Below are positions 42,876 to 53,640 of a stretch of DNA of 64,000 nt, piece after piece (the first letter of the stretch is position 1; every line of letters starts with the position of its first letter). The translations under genes were made by a program, and so were the position numbers. Source of the DNA: Chamaelirium japonicum (Eukaryota; Streptophyta; Magnoliopsida; Liliales; Melanthiaceae); the NCBI GenBank assembly GCA_947650365.1, contig OX393553.1, positions 37,799,947 to 37,863,946 of the forward strand. Reading direction: 5' to 3'. Under the pieces are notes generated by a model. That model searched no databases and was not told the origin of the DNA. It was given only the letters and a program-made list of their open reading frames with translations.

Positions 42876-43388
42876 ATGTCCCTGCTCGCGCTCATGCTCG
42901 CTGCCGCTGCTAGTGCCCGCCTCCACCATCGCTACTCGTGTCCGCATCCATCACTGTTGTTCAGGAGAAATTGGAGAAAGCGGAGGTATTTTGGCCTTTT
43001 GGGATCCCTTTCCACCGACCCGATCTTTCAACCAAAAACCTTAGGAAAAATGCATTTTCTGCCCCACCGATCTGTTGTCAGGGACCTTAGGTGAAACACA
43101 TATTCTAACCCACTGATCTGTTGTTAGGGACCTTAGCCACATTACCTTTTTTTTCTTTTTTTCTTTTTTTCTTTTTTTTGCGTGGGGGGGGGGGGAGTTG
43201 TCAAAGTTGAAGGCGGGTATCACCAACCCCCCATGGCCAGGGATCGAAACGGACCTCCTCCGAAGCCTTCGGATATTTCTGCATACTCATTACTCATCGA
43301 AGAGCTGGTTTCGAACATGCGATCTCTCGACACTGAAAGAGACGAGTTACCGCTTATCCAATTAGAGAAATATCCATATGCAACAACT

Positions 43389-43880
43389 AAGGGGGTGTTT
43401 GGCTGTTCAAAAGTGCGATAAGTGTAGAAAGTGGCATAAGTGTAGGAAGTGTTGACTAGGACTTCCGGTCGGAAGTCCCAGTTTCGCTGTTTGTTTTGAT
43501 GGAAGGGGCAAGGGTAGAAATTATAGTTCTGCCACTTCGACTGTTTATTTTAGCAAAAGTATTTTATGCATGAAAGTGGCAGAAGTGTAGAAAATATTTT
43601 TGTAGGGTTTTGAAGACATAGCATGAAATTTTGGCGAAATTTGTTATGGAGGGAAGTGGCAGAAATGTACAAAGTGTTCTGTAGGGATGACATGGCATAA
43701 AAAATACCACTTCCGGATGAGGGAAGTCCCACTTCGGACCAAAATGCTCCGAAGTCGAAAAAGGGCCTATGAGGGTTGAACGGAAGTCCCACTTTCGACT
43801 TTCATAGTCACTTACACCAAAAAACAAACGGCCGAAGTGCTCAAGTTCTCCACCACTTACGTTGAAACAAGTGACCTCTA
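43389..43880 (+). mobile_element. Non-autonomous element related to 10707-11196
   Basis: Starts GGGGGTGTTTGGCTGTT and ends with CACTTACACCAAAAAACAAA and CGTTGAAACAAGTGACC. Many GAAGTGG/CCACTTC words. It shares order and both ends with the reversed copy at 10707-11196. Overlapping open frames have no motif. Confidence 0.6.
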
Positions 43881-44055
43881 AAAGATTGGGGGGGGGGGGG
43901 GTTGTATTTATTAAAAAAAAAAAAGTAAAATCGAAAGGTGCCTTTATAAAAATATCTTTAATTTTGTCGCACAAGGAGGGGGGTTTCACAAACAAAGAGA
44001 ACTCCTCTCTCTTCATGAACAATACACTCTTTCTCTCTCTCTCTCATTTCTCATC

Positions 44056-44965
44056 CACTTATACCCTTATGTTCCATGATTCCCCCATGGTATCCAACCA
44101 ATTCCACCATGATCTTCATTAAGGCCTCTTTGTTGCCCTCTTTCCCTATAAATTACATAAAAAGTACATTATACTTCCATGAAAAAAATTTGACGAAAAT
44201 GTAAGCAATAGATTGAAGTTATCCCGAAATCCCTCTCTTATCATTCTTCTCAACAAATATCATCATCTATCATATGGATTGACGACTTAATCTCAAACTT
44301 TCATTTGGTTCCCTCCTCCTCAATGCCATCGATGACGACGCTTAAACCATATTCTTCTCGCGACGCTTCCACTCTTAAATAGGTGGAGCGTCGTCTTCTT
44401 CCTCAGCAACAAATCATCATCATCAACCTTGATGATGCATCGTCCCCCCCTCTAGACAGCGGTGCATCAACCTTTCCTTCATGGTGGCACATCGACCTCC
44501 CCTCATAGTGGTGCATCATCCTTCCCCTCCCAGTGACCCTACTCTCCTTCATTTACCTTGTACCAGCTGGTTTGGGCACTTCCCTCTACTATCTCTTGTG
44601 TTGCTCTTCGGTTCGCATCCCCCATCTCACCTATCTTATGCTTTATCGCCTATATCCACATGCAACTAGTATGTTGTGATGTTTATTTTTCTAAAACTAT
44701 GTGTGAGCATCTTATTTTGTCAGTGCTTGTTCTGTCGTTATTTTGAATCACATCAAGTGGTATCATAGCACACTAGTTGCTATGTTCCATCATAGCAACC
44801 AGTTATATTCTCATGACCCATGTGACACAAAAGCCTACATAGACGAGCGTTATGGGTTATACTTTGTTGCCCTCTTCCACTCATGCCCTCATGTTCCATG
44901 ATTCCCTCATGGAATCAATCAATTCTACCATGATCTCCATTAATACCTCATTGTTGCCCCATGGT
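44056..44965. repeat. Direct repeat pair around a copia-like PBS
   Basis: CACTTATACCCTTATGTTCC... (44056-44150) recurs imperfectly as CACTCATGCCCTCATGTTCC... (44877-44965). Between them, TGGTATCATAGC at 44758-44769 resembles the tRNA-Met primer-binding site with one change. This could be the wreck of a small LTR element, but no LTR boundaries can be drawn. Confidence 0.4.
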
Positions 44966-45286
44966 TTGAAGCCTCTCTATACCGAAAGACCAATATTTTA
45001 TATTATGGGACATAGCTCCAAATTGCATAAAGGTTGTTAGACCTTCTCCATGAATAACTCTTCTCATTGAATCAAACTTTATACTCTTCTTCATAAGATT
45101 TTTGTTTTCTTGGCTTTGCGAAGCAAAAGACTTTGTCTTCTTGGTGGTGACAACTTATCTCCACAATGAATCAGGAACCATCACTTATCCTCCCAAGAAT
45201 GCACATTACATGTAGTACCAAACCAAACGTAATATCATACATGGTCATTTGCTATACTTTGACTACTGAGTATTTAGATGACTCTC

Positions 45287-45715
45287 TTGGGGCGTGTTTT
45301 GTTATCTCAAAGTACAACCTGAAGTCTTTGGAAGTCGCCAAAGTGGGCGAGTTTTGATGTTTAGTTGCACGAAAGTCCAATCCGAAGTTGGAACTAGGAC
45401 TTTCGGTGCTCTCCACTTCCTCCAAATATGTAAGTGCGACTTCGTCCCAAAAATCCAAAGCCACACTTTTGGGTGGTTGGGAAAGTGCTAAAATTACCAC
45501 ATCAATGTAGTGTACAATTTTTTAATGGTCAAAAATAGCCCACTTCCTATCAACCAAATAACAAAATTGGTAGAAGTCCTGGAAGCCAAAGTTTTGTGTT
45601 TGCCTACTTCCTGATAACCAAATGTTTTGGAAGTCCCAGTTCATGGAAGTACTCGTTTCACCAATTCTTCCACTTCCTTACGCTTCGGGCAACCAAACAC
45701 GCTTTCAATGTGGTA
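45287..45715. mobile_element. Inverted-end non-autonomous element
   Basis: Starts GGGGCGTGTTTTGTTATC and ends GGGCAACCAAACACGC. The body is full of GGAAGTC/GACTTCC and AAGTG words like the elements at 10707 and 43389. No transposase. Confidence 0.5.
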
Positions 45716-46396
45716 ATCAATAAGTTGACTTTTCTAAGTGCATCCATTGCACACACTCCCATGACTAAGATCAAGGAAAAACTCTTTTAACATTGAAGCA
45801 ACTCTTTTCTTCTAAAGTGCATGCACCAAACCCGTTCTCATAGCTAAGGGTAACAAAAGTACTATTAATATTCAGAGCACACATCGCTTATTAAGAGAAT
45901 ATATTATACATACTTTTGTGACTAAACCATCCTTAACCACTAAAGGTAAAGTTCACTTTGAGGTGTGTGGCTAAAATGCTCTATTGATTCGAAGCAATGG
46001 TATTGTTTTTTCAAAACATTTAACACATAGATTTCAGAGTACGGAAACTACATGAACTTTCATGCATAAGTCATCCCTAGCAAGCATAAGCAACTTTCTT
46101 CCAGAGTATGACCCCTTCCCCCGTGCACACGTGCGACATATGAAAAATATTTTTTTCATAAAGATCCTATGTTTCTTCCGAATGTCATACACCCTCTAAA
46201 CCAAGAGAAGAAGTATTAAGCTACCTAGTCTAAGGCTTCAAAATACTTCCATAAATAGCAATGTTGAATCGAGACAGATCATTGTTCTTCAAGCTATAAA
46301 CACTTTTGTCCTAAACATGTGCTTGGCACAAGCCTTCAAGATAGATCATTGTTCTTGATATTTCTTATGAAGCAATTACATATGCCTAACTAGTCT

Positions 46397-46914
46397 CACA
46401 TCAGCTAAAGAGTAGTGTAGCATGTCCTTCATATACCCATTGCGCTCCCCTTCTCCTATAGTCAACTATTTGGAGCACTTTGGGTGATGTCACATGGTAT
46501 CAAAGCTAAGTCTGCTCCGCCTCCTCTAAGGGTCTGTTTGGTTGGAGGGAGTTGGAACCGGCATGTTCCAACTCATGCGTGTTTCGCTAAAGCGGCTGTT
46601 TGGTTCCGTGCGGAGGCTCCCGACTAGATGAGTTTCAACTCCTCCGTGGGTTTCGATTGTATAGAAAACACGTGATTTTGTACCCCACAGTTTTCAGGTG
46701 GAGTTCCAATTCATTCCGTTTGTAGCCCACGCGTGAGTTGAAACATGTCGGTTCCAACTCCCTCCAACCAAACAGACCCTAATAGTGTTTTGCCACACAT
46801 GTTTCGCTTGAAGTGGTGTTGAATATCACTAGAAATAGTCTCACATCGGATAAGGAGCGGTGTGCTCCCCTCCTCCAAAGGTCGGCCTTTTGGAGCACTT
46901 CGAGTGATATCACA
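46397..46914 (+). mobile_element. TRIM-like mini LTR element, interrupted by a MITE
   Basis: A left LTR-like block (about 46397-46494, TAGTCTCACATCAGC ... GGTGATGTCACA) is followed directly by TGGTATCAAAGC (46495-46506), a tRNA-Met-type primer site with one change. A right block starts TGTTGAATATC at 46817, repeats AGTCTCACATCGG ... GAGTGATATCACA and ends at 46914. There is no coding sequence. The interior holds the Tourist-like MITE at 46530-46779. The left LTR has an extra ~25 bases and its start is approximate. Confidence 0.65.
46530..46779. mobile_element. Tourist-like MITE with TAA duplication
   Basis: GGGTCTGTTTGGTTGGAGGG continuing AGTTGGAACCGGCATGTT at the left is answered by ACATGTCGGTTCCAACTCCC and TCCAACCAAACAGACCC at the right. 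TAA at 46527-46529 and 46780-46782. 250 bases. Inserted in the TRIM-like element. Confidence 0.85.
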
Positions 46915-48148
46915 TAAAAAAATTATAATTCTATTAAAACTTAGACAACTATTAAATCAAATCTACACTGCTTGCCAAATTTAATCAATTGAACATCCAT
47001 GTCCTTAAATTACAAAATCAATATAATAGAAGAAAACTCTAATAACTCTAATCGATCAATTGAGCCTCAACTTTCTAAATTTGGAAATCAGTGTTAAAAG
47101 AAGAAAACTCTACTAATCAATTCAATTGGACTTCCTTGCCTTTAAACTACAAATCAATATAAAAGAGAAAACTCTCCTTATTATATCCATTTGGCTTCCA
47201 TGTCCTCAAACTAAAAATCAATATAAAAAGAAGATATTACATATATTAAATCATTTGGATCTTCAAAATGTCAAATTTGAAATCAACATATAATGTAAAA
47301 CATATCACAATCAAATAGACATTTGTGTCCCTATACCAAAATCCAAGAATATGTTCTTTTGTCTTTTCAAGCAAAATGATATTCCTTGGATAGTTCGATA
47401 GGAATATTATCGCAGTGGAAATTAATTGCAGCGCCAATTCTCTTTATGTGATGGGACACACATCGTATCATGGAAGAAAAAAAAAAGAATTAACCAATTG
47501 CTTCAGAACCCCTGACTAATAAACAAAAAGAAAGGGTTCCACTCTTTCCTCCCGAATAATTTGAAGATCTCAAAAAGCAGCTGCGACATGACTTGTTCAA
47601 AACTCAAACCACTACAAAAATTTTAGTTCTATTTTTAATAAAAATCTCCAAGAACACCTTGTAAAAAGAATTCTACTGTATCTAGTGGGAAAACCTATTT
47701 CTTCAAGCAATCTCAATGGGGACGATTGCTTTGGTGTCTTTCTGGGACAATATTGTAGACGATGATGTGATGACTCTTCCACGGCATGTTTCTTGGTGTA
47801 AAAAAAAATGTGTTTACATGTCCCGATTGCTTGATGTCTGTGTGAAAATCAAATTTATTTATGAATACATATGCATGCTTGTGTTCATTACATACTTGCA
47901 TATCTTCTATTGGAGATCCACACCGCCTCTTCAGCATTTGTGCAATCTCTTTTCTAGACCTTATGCATGTGACAAAAAGTCCTGACAAAAGAGGACAAAA
48001 GACCATAGTAAAACCTTCAACAATCTATTGTATCTCGATTGGAAGGAATTAACTTATCACAAAAAAAATTAAACAGCTACAATACTAAAGGATTCTGTTT
48101 TCAAAAGAAGATAATTGAAAGCTTCTAGCACATTCTATCACCTACCAT
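46915..48148. other. AT-rich sequence, no gene recognised
   Basis: At 46930-47240 a ~60-70-base theme recurs loosely several times: CTTCCATGTCCTCAAACTA, AAATCAATATAA, AGAAGAAAACTCT. Open frames near 47700-48050 have no motif. Confidence 0.4.
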
Positions 48149-48458
48149 GTAACATCCGTCCCAAACACATAAAATATTATCCGCTTTGCATGTGCTCACA
48201 CAAGAACTTTCCAGGGAGGTCATCCATCCTAGTACTACTCTCGTCCAAGCACGCTTAACTATGGAGTTCTTACGAAATATGTAGCGGCGAATAGTTATAA
48301 AACACGTCTTCTATGTTTGAGAGGAGAAATTATATAAGTAGCTCATGATGTCCTTCTCTTCAAGCGATGTGAAACTAACTCGGTGGCCTTGGACACCTCA
48401 CCTCACCTCATCCATCTTGGCATCATAGCCTCAGGAGTTTTGGCTCTTGGTCGTCACA
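48149..48458 (-). repeat. Cassandra LTR A with 5S segment
   Basis: Plus-strand ends TGTAACATCC and GTCACA. The 5S-like part is 48203-48270; read on the minus strand it has GTTAAGCGTGCTTGGACGAG and AGTAGTACTAGGATGGATGA. Confidence 0.85.
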
Positions 48459-48540
48459 ATCCACCCCCCTTAAGGGCAACACATCCTCATATAGGGTTAG
48501 ACCCCCCCAATCACGAGGAAAGCTGGCTCTGATACCATTT

Positions 48541-48863
48541 TGTAATATCCGTCCCAAACACACAAGATATTGTCTGCTTTACCCGTGCCCGCACAAGAAC
48601 TTCTCAAGGTGGTCACCCATCCTAGTACTACTCTTGTCTGAGCACGCTTAACTACGAAGTTGTTACGAAATCCATAGTGGCGCACGGTTTTACAATGCGT
48701 CTTCTATGTTTGGGAGAGAAAATTATATAAGTAGCTGAGGATCTCCTTCTCTTCAGATGATGTGGGACTAACTCAGTGACCTTGTACACCTCACCGCGCC
48801 TGACCTCATCCATCTTGGCATCACAGTCTCAAAAGTCTTGGCTCTTGGCTATTGGATGTCACA
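48541..48863 (-). repeat. Cassandra LTR B with 5S segment
   Basis: 5S-like part at about 48596-48665 with GTTAAGCGTGCTCAGACAAG and AGTACTAGGATGGGTGACC. Contains a small extra segment near the right end (GGCTATTGGAT) absent from A and C. Confidence 0.85.
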
Positions 48864-48947
48864 ATCCACCCCCCTTAGGGGCTACACGTCCTCGTGTAGG
48901 GTTAGACCCCCCCCCCATCCCGAGGAGAACCGACTCTGATACCAATT

Positions 48948-49254
48948 TGTAACATCCACTCCAAACACACAAAATATTGTCCGCTTTGCTCATGCCCACA
49001 CGAGAACTTTCCAGGGAGGTCACCCATCCTAGTATTACTCTCGCCCAAGCACGCTTAACTACAAAGTTCTTACGAAATCCGTAGCGGCACACGGTTTTAA
49101 AACGCATCTTCTATGTTTGGGAGGGAAAATTATATAAGTAGCTTAGGATGCCCTTCTCTCCAGGCGAAGTGGGACTAACTCGTTGACCTTGGACACCTCA
49201 CCTCATCCATCTTGGCATCACAAACCTCAGGAGTCTTGGCTCTTGGTCGTCACA
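48948..49254 (-). repeat. Cassandra LTR C with 5S segment
   Basis: 5S-like part at 49002-49070. The best-preserved copy: minus strand GTTAAGCGTGCTTGGGCGAG is identical to the plant 5S rRNA internal control region as I remember it, then AGTAATACTAGGATGGGTGA. Confidence 0.87.
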
Positions 49255-49334
49255 ATCCACCCCCCTTAAGGGCTACATGTCCTCGTGTAGGGTTAGACCC
49301 CTCTATTACGAGGAGAGCCAGCTCTAATACCAAC

Positions 49335-49650
49335 TGTGACACCCCGAATTTTCGGCCAAAGGGAAATCCACCTAAATCTGGAGGTCAAGGGTTTTAAGGG
49401 TTTGGATTTAAAACATGTTGGCCAATTTTTTTTTAAAAAATATAATATATATAATAACAATAAATTTGTTGAACCCACATGACCTAAATGGAGCGGTTAC
49501 CTTCTTGGTTTTGTCAAAAAAAAAAAGTTTTCTTACAGGCGTTTTCTCAACAAAAAAAAAAGGCCAACATGTTTTAAATCCAAACCCTTAAAACCCCTAA
49601 CCTCCAGATTTAGGCGACTTTCCCTTTGGCTAAAAATTCAGGGCGTCACA
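49335..49650. mobile_element. Foldback element with ~88-bp terminal inverted repeats
   Basis: TGTGACACCCCGAATTTTCG at the left and a complementary end AAAATTCAGGGCGTCACA at the right. The arms continue through CCTAAATCTGGAGG and TTTAAAACATGTTGGCC. The centre is AT-rich. Flanks taccaac (49328-49334) and taccagc (49651-49657) may be a 7-bp duplication with one change. It begins exactly where the next Cassandra LTR should start. Confidence 0.75.
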
Positions 49651-49713
49651 TACCAGCTTCCAAGCCAGCTCATACCTTAATCAGAGAAAAATCACCTCAT
49701 ACCTCAATCAGTG

Positions 49714-49830
49714 TGTTAGGAGATGACGGCTAGGGTTTGGAGAGGAATAGAATGCATTCCATTGAGGGACTCAAGCCCAATATATGTACATGTATATCTA
49801 TACAATCCGACCCGACTGTACAGTAAACCC
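49714..49830 (-). repeat. Copia 3' LTR, left piece
   Basis: TGTTAGGAGATGACGGCTAG to CAGTAAACCC. Identical to 62936-63052. Its last five bases aaccc are the target duplicated by the nested insertion. Confidence 0.92.
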
Positions 49831-50449
49831 TGTGGGTGCAAAAATTGTACCGGACCAGATCAGAGCAGCATGGGCCCGCACAACGGCCCAAATGGGTAAG
49901 CCCGCCTGGGCTCACATGGGCCCACTCTACGAGGCTCGCAGATCAAGCCCTCCCCCTTATTGGGCCCGAACAACGGCCCAATAAAGGCCCAGCAAGGAGG
50001 CCCAGAACCAGTGCCATGTCATTAGCGCCACGTCATCACTGCCATATCGGGCACGTGCCTACGCTATAAAAGGATCCCCAAGGCATCCAGAGGAGGGGTT
50101 GGTCATTCGATCAGAGGAAGAGAGGATCCAGAGCCAGAGCCAGAGCCCTCTATTCTCCCCACTTTGTTCTCTTCTAGTTGCTCCGTGCAACCCCACTGTA
50201 CGAAGCTTCTCTCGGTCTGTCGAGAGAACGCTCACCCCTTATTTTACTCAAATTATAGTGAAGATCAGGTGGCACCTCTCGCTCGGAGACGTAGGTCGTA
50301 AGGCCGAACTCCGTCACCAATCCTTGTGTCATCGCTCTTTATTCTCTCTATCTATTCTCCCATCTCTCTAACTCTACAAACAATCCAATTCAATCAAGGC
50401 TGTGGGGGCGGGATTCTCGATCAAGGCGGCTCGGAAATTTCCCCCCACA
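49831..50449 (+). repeat. Gypsy-type 5' LTR
   Basis: U3 has about eight TGGGCC/T or GGCCCA motifs (49869-50003), like the plant site II element, then CACGTG at 50053-50058 and TATAAAA at 50065-50071, a well-formed promoter. R and U5 follow to CCCCCACA. Confidence 0.9.
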
Positions 50450-50455
50450 ATCTTT

Positions 50456-50470
50456 GGCGCCGTCTGTGGG
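50456..50470 (+). other. Primer-binding site of the gypsy-type element
   Basis: TGGCGCCGTCTGTGGG begins seven bases after the LTR. The first nine bases fit the 3' end of tRNA-Asp as in many plant gypsy elements. The rest fits less well, so the tRNA is uncertain. Confidence 0.6.
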
Positions 50471-50589
50471 ATATCGTTAGAGGTCTTACCCACACCTCTA
50501 CTGACTCCTATTCAACTTGTGGTGACGAGCCACAAGTCCTCATCCAAATCAACATCAACGCCATCATCACGCCGACATCAACACGCTCG

Positions 50590-51939
50590 ATGGTGAAGGC
50601 CAGCACTAACCCACCAAAGGCGGGTGCTAAACGAACAAACGATATGCTGATCGAAGAAGAACAAGAAGTCTCGGTTGCAACCGACCGAAGAAATGTTCGG
50701 GAGCGGCTGGGGCCGCAAGGCAGCCATCCAGAAGGGCACAGCGATCGGCGAGACCCGTCATCCCCGAGGCGTCGATCTGGCAAAGAACATGCTATTCAAG
50801 GGAGCAGGCCTCAGGCTATATACGAGATCTCGGCTGCTGATTTCCAGCTGTTGAACCTTCTCAAGAGAAACACAGCCCTCGAGCAAGAGAGGGATTCCCT
50901 AAAGAAGGTAACTGAAAGAGCGGGGGTTGTGGCCCACAACTCTCCAACTGCTGATGAAGACCAACCAAGGACTCACCCAGCCGTGATTCATCATCTTGAA
51001 GAATCACATGTGCCACGTATCGAGAGGCGTCAAGTATCCACACAAGCACCAAGGCAAACGGTGTGGGATCGCCTCGACGTCAACGGTGCACCCAACTATC
51101 ACAGAGAAGGATCACCTCAGTCAACAGGGTCCACTAGACATTCTATCCCTTCGCACACGAAAGCAACAAATGCCCGCGAGCTGCTCAACCGATTAAGGCA
51201 TACCGCCGACATGGGACGCCGTCATCAAGACCGTAGACAGCTAATCACCTCGGTGGGGCCACTGCATCCCCAGGTTCTAGTAACCCCATTTCCTATGGGT
51301 TGGCGAACACCGAGCCTGCCAAAGTTTAACTGCATCAAGGGAGACCCTGCTCTCCATATCCTAGCCTACAAGCAGGCCCTGACGTTGTATGAGTATGAGA
51401 ATCATATCCTTTGTCGTATGTTCGCGGGAAGTCTCGAGGGACCTGCCCTCGACTGGTACCACACGCTGCCTACCGGTACGGTGGCCACATTCAAAGAGTT
51501 GGCTGAACTTTTCATGGACCATTATCGGCTAAACTTAAAGCCGGAAAAGAAGCTGGATACACTCTACCGACTGAAGATGGGCTCCGATGAGTCTCTAAGG
51601 AGCTTCACGATGAGGTTTCGTAATGAGCACTCTGAGCTCACCGGTCGGTCCCAGAATGAGGAGGCCATCATGCTGGCATTCCAGAATGCTATCCGGCCAG
51701 AGCTCCACGTCTACACCGACTTCATCCGATACCCTCCCAGTACCTTAGAGGCAATGTTCAAGCGCGTACAGCGGGAGATAGAGGTGGAAGACAATCAGCA
51801 GACCAGAAGACTACGCGAGCCCCGCGAGTATCGTGACTCCCGACATAAGAAAGATGATGAAGCTCCTAATGAAGCACGCTACAAGAAGTCTGCCCATGCT
51901 GCGTCCGACCAAAAGGCCCAGGCCAAAAAGGTACAATGA
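50590..51939 (+). CDS. gag: GAG of the TR-GAG element (main frame)
   Basis: 449 codons from ATG 50590, chosen because the longer frame (from 50326) starts inside the LTR and runs across the primer site. The central retrotransposon gag domain lies about residues 240-400, with FNCIKGDPALHILAYKQALT, GSLEGPALDWYHTLPTGTVA, FMDHYRLNLKPEKKLDTLYR and SLRSFTMRF. The charged N-terminal half has no recognised motif. The frame stops at 51939, after an A5 run at 51925-51929. The next reading frame carries on the Tat-type tail to 52243. A one-base insertion in the run would explain this. A programmed shift is less likely but open. Confidence 0.88.
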   Translation: MVKASTNPPKAGAKRTNDMLIEEEQEVSVATDRRNVRERLGPQGSHPEGHSDRRDPSSPRRRSGKEHAIQGSRPQAIYEISAADFQLLNLLKRNTALEQERDSLKKVTERAGVVAHNSPTADEDQPRTHPAVIHHLEESHVPRIERRQVSTQAPRQTVWDRLDVNGAPNYHREGSPQSTGSTRHSIPSHTKATNARELLNRLRHTADMGRRHQDRRQLITSVGPLHPQVLVTPFPMGWRTPSLPKFNCIKGDPALHILAYKQALTLYEYENHILCRMFAGSLEGPALDWYHTLPTGTVATFKELAELFMDHYRLNLKPEKKLDTLYRLKMGSDESLRSFTMRFRNEHSELTGRSQNEEAIMLAFQNAIRPELHVYTDFIRYPPSTLEAMFKRVQREIEVEDNQQTRRLREPREYRDSRHKKDDEAPNEARYKKSAHAASDQKAQAKKVQ

Positions 51940-52243
51940 AGATCCGAAAGCCCCTCCAGCAGAAAAGAGGCGAACTCCAAGGGAGCAAAGGGTGTTCACT
52001 GAGCTGAACACCTCCATTGAAGACATCTTCGCCTACTTACAGAACGAGCCCTTTTGCAAGTGGCCACAGCCTCTCCCTCCAAATTTCGACCAGGCGGGAG
52101 ATACGACAGCCTACTGTGAGTTTCATCGCAGCCATGGCCACCCAACCTCTACATGTCGGAAGCTAAAGCATCACATCGAAGACCTGATCCAAGAAGGGCG
52201 GCTCGATGGCTACCTCGCTAATAAGGAACCAGGTCGAGAGTAG
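51930..52243 (+). pseudogene. GAG C-terminal tail in the next frame
   Basis: The frame continues RYNEDPKAPPAEKRRTPREQ, then INTSIEDIFAYLQN-like TELNTSIEDIFAYLQNEPFC. The cysteine/histidine block YCEFHRSHGHPTSTCRKLKH follows, then IEDLIQEGRLDGYL. The CEFH..HGH....C..L pattern is typical of Tat-lineage gag C-termini. It needs one frame change to join the main gag. Confidence 0.82.
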
Positions 52244-52412
52244 GAGAGGTTGCAGCAGTGGAGAAAAGAAAGTCAATGTAATACGTGGATGCCGCGGGGC
52301 AACCTCTGAAAGAGTGTAACTGCAACTTTGTTATATCAATAAAGTGTCCTTTTTTTTCTCAAAATCAAATCTCTCGAAGTTCGATTCCACCATATTAAGG
52401 CAAAAAAAAAAA

Positions 52413-53185
52413 GCTCCTGGCAAACCAGGTCAACCAAAGACCTTCGATTCCGCCCATTCAAGTCGAAAGCTCGAAGGCAATTCGGCTACGCCCTCTCGAG
52501 GCTAAAGTCCGATAAAAAGGCTCCTGGCAACCCAGGTCAACCAAAGACCTTCGATTCCGCCCATTCAAGTCGGAAGCTCGAAGGCAATTCGGCTACGCCC
52601 GCTCGAGGCTAAAGTCCGATAAAAAGGCTCCTGGCAACCCAGGTCAACCAAAGACCTTCGATTCCGCCCGTTCAAGTCGGAAGCTCGAAGGCAATTTGGC
52701 TACGCCCTCTCGAGGCTAAAGTCCGATAAAAAGGCTCCTGGCAACCCAGGTCAACCAAAGACCTTCGATTCCGCCCATTCAAGTCGGAAGCTCGAAGGCA
52801 ATTCGGCTACGCCCTCTCAAGGCTAAAGTCCGACAAAAAGGCCCCTGGCAACCCAGGTCAACCAAAGACCTTCGATTCCGCCCATTCAAGTCGGAAGCTC
52901 GAAGGCAATTCGGCTACGCCCTCTCGAGGCTAAAGTCCGATAAAAAGGCCCCTGGCAACCCAGGTCAATCAAAGACCTTCGATTCCGCCCATTCAAGTCG
53001 GAAGCTCGAAGGCAATTCGGCTACGCCCTCTCGAGGCTAAAAGTCCGATAAAAGGCTCCTGGCAACCCAGGTCAACGAAAGACCTACGATTCTGCCCATT
53101 CAAGGCGGAAGCTCGAAGGCAATTTGGCTACGCCCTTTCAAGGTGAAAGTCAGATAAAACGCTCCTGACAATCCAGGTCAAGCTA
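52413..53185 (+). repeat. Tandem array 1, 107-bp unit, ~7 copies
   Basis: Unit starts GCTCCTGGCAACCCAGGTCA at 52413, 52520, 52627, 52734, 52841, 52948, 53056 and 53161 (partial). Copies are highly alike except the first and last. Each unit has a small hairpin CCTGG-N4-CCAGG. Confidence 0.93.
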
Positions 53186-53223
53186 AACTATCAACTATAC
53201 TCATCTGAGGCGATGAGAATAAG

Positions 53224-53640
53224 TCCGAGGCGACCAGTGCCTCGGCACTCTACAAGCCCAAGGCCCAGCCCTTGGCACTCGAAGACAAAGCCCGAGGCGA
53301 TCAATGCCTCGGCACTCTACAAGCCCAAGGCCCAACCTTTGGCACTCGAAGACAAAGCCCGAGGCGATCAATGCCTCGGCACTCTACAAGCCCAAGACCC
53401 AGCCCTTGGCACTTGAAGAGAAAGTCCGAGGCGACCAACGCCTCGGCACTCTACAAACCCAAGGCCCAGCCCTTGGCACTTGAAGACAAAGTCCGAGGCG
53501 ACCAACGCCTCGGCACTCTACAAGCCCAAGGTCCAGCCCTTGGCACTTGAAGACAAAGCTCGAGGCGACCAACGCCTCGGCACTCTACAAGCCCAAGGCC
53601 CAGCCCTTGGCATTCGATGACAAAGTCCGAGACGTCGTCG
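53224..53640 (+). repeat. Tandem array 2, 67-bp unit, ~6 copies
   Basis: Unit starts (T/C)CCGAGGCGA(C/T)CA(A/G)(T/C)GCCTCGG at 53224, 53291, 53358, 53425, 53492, 53559 and 53626. GCCTCGG and CCGAGGC are inverted within each unit. Confidence 0.93.

Larger units (their letters stand above)
48149..49334 (-). mobile_element. Cassandra-type TRIM, tandem array of three LTRs
   Basis: Minus-strand element. Three LTRs of 310, 323 and 307 bases (48149-48458, 48541-48863, 48948-49254) alternate with three ~80-base interiors. Each interior has a purine tract (minus AAGGGGGGTGGAT) at one end and a tRNA-Met primer site (reverse complement GCTCTGATACCA, or a one-base variant) at the other. Each LTR carries a 5S rRNA-derived segment, the defining feature of Cassandra. 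No coding sequence, as expected. A simple insertion has two LTRs, so recombination or successive insertion has extended it. The fourth LTR expected at 49335 is absent. Confidence 0.88.

Noticed and set aside
48203..49070. Functional 5S rRNA genes
   Set aside because: Only a diverged internal part of 5S is present, inside LTRs with PBS and PPT, which fits Cassandra and not a 5S array.
50326..50589. Gag start at 50326
   Set aside because: This ATG lies in the LTR, and the frame crosses the primer-binding site. The first plausible ATG after the PBS in frame is 50590.
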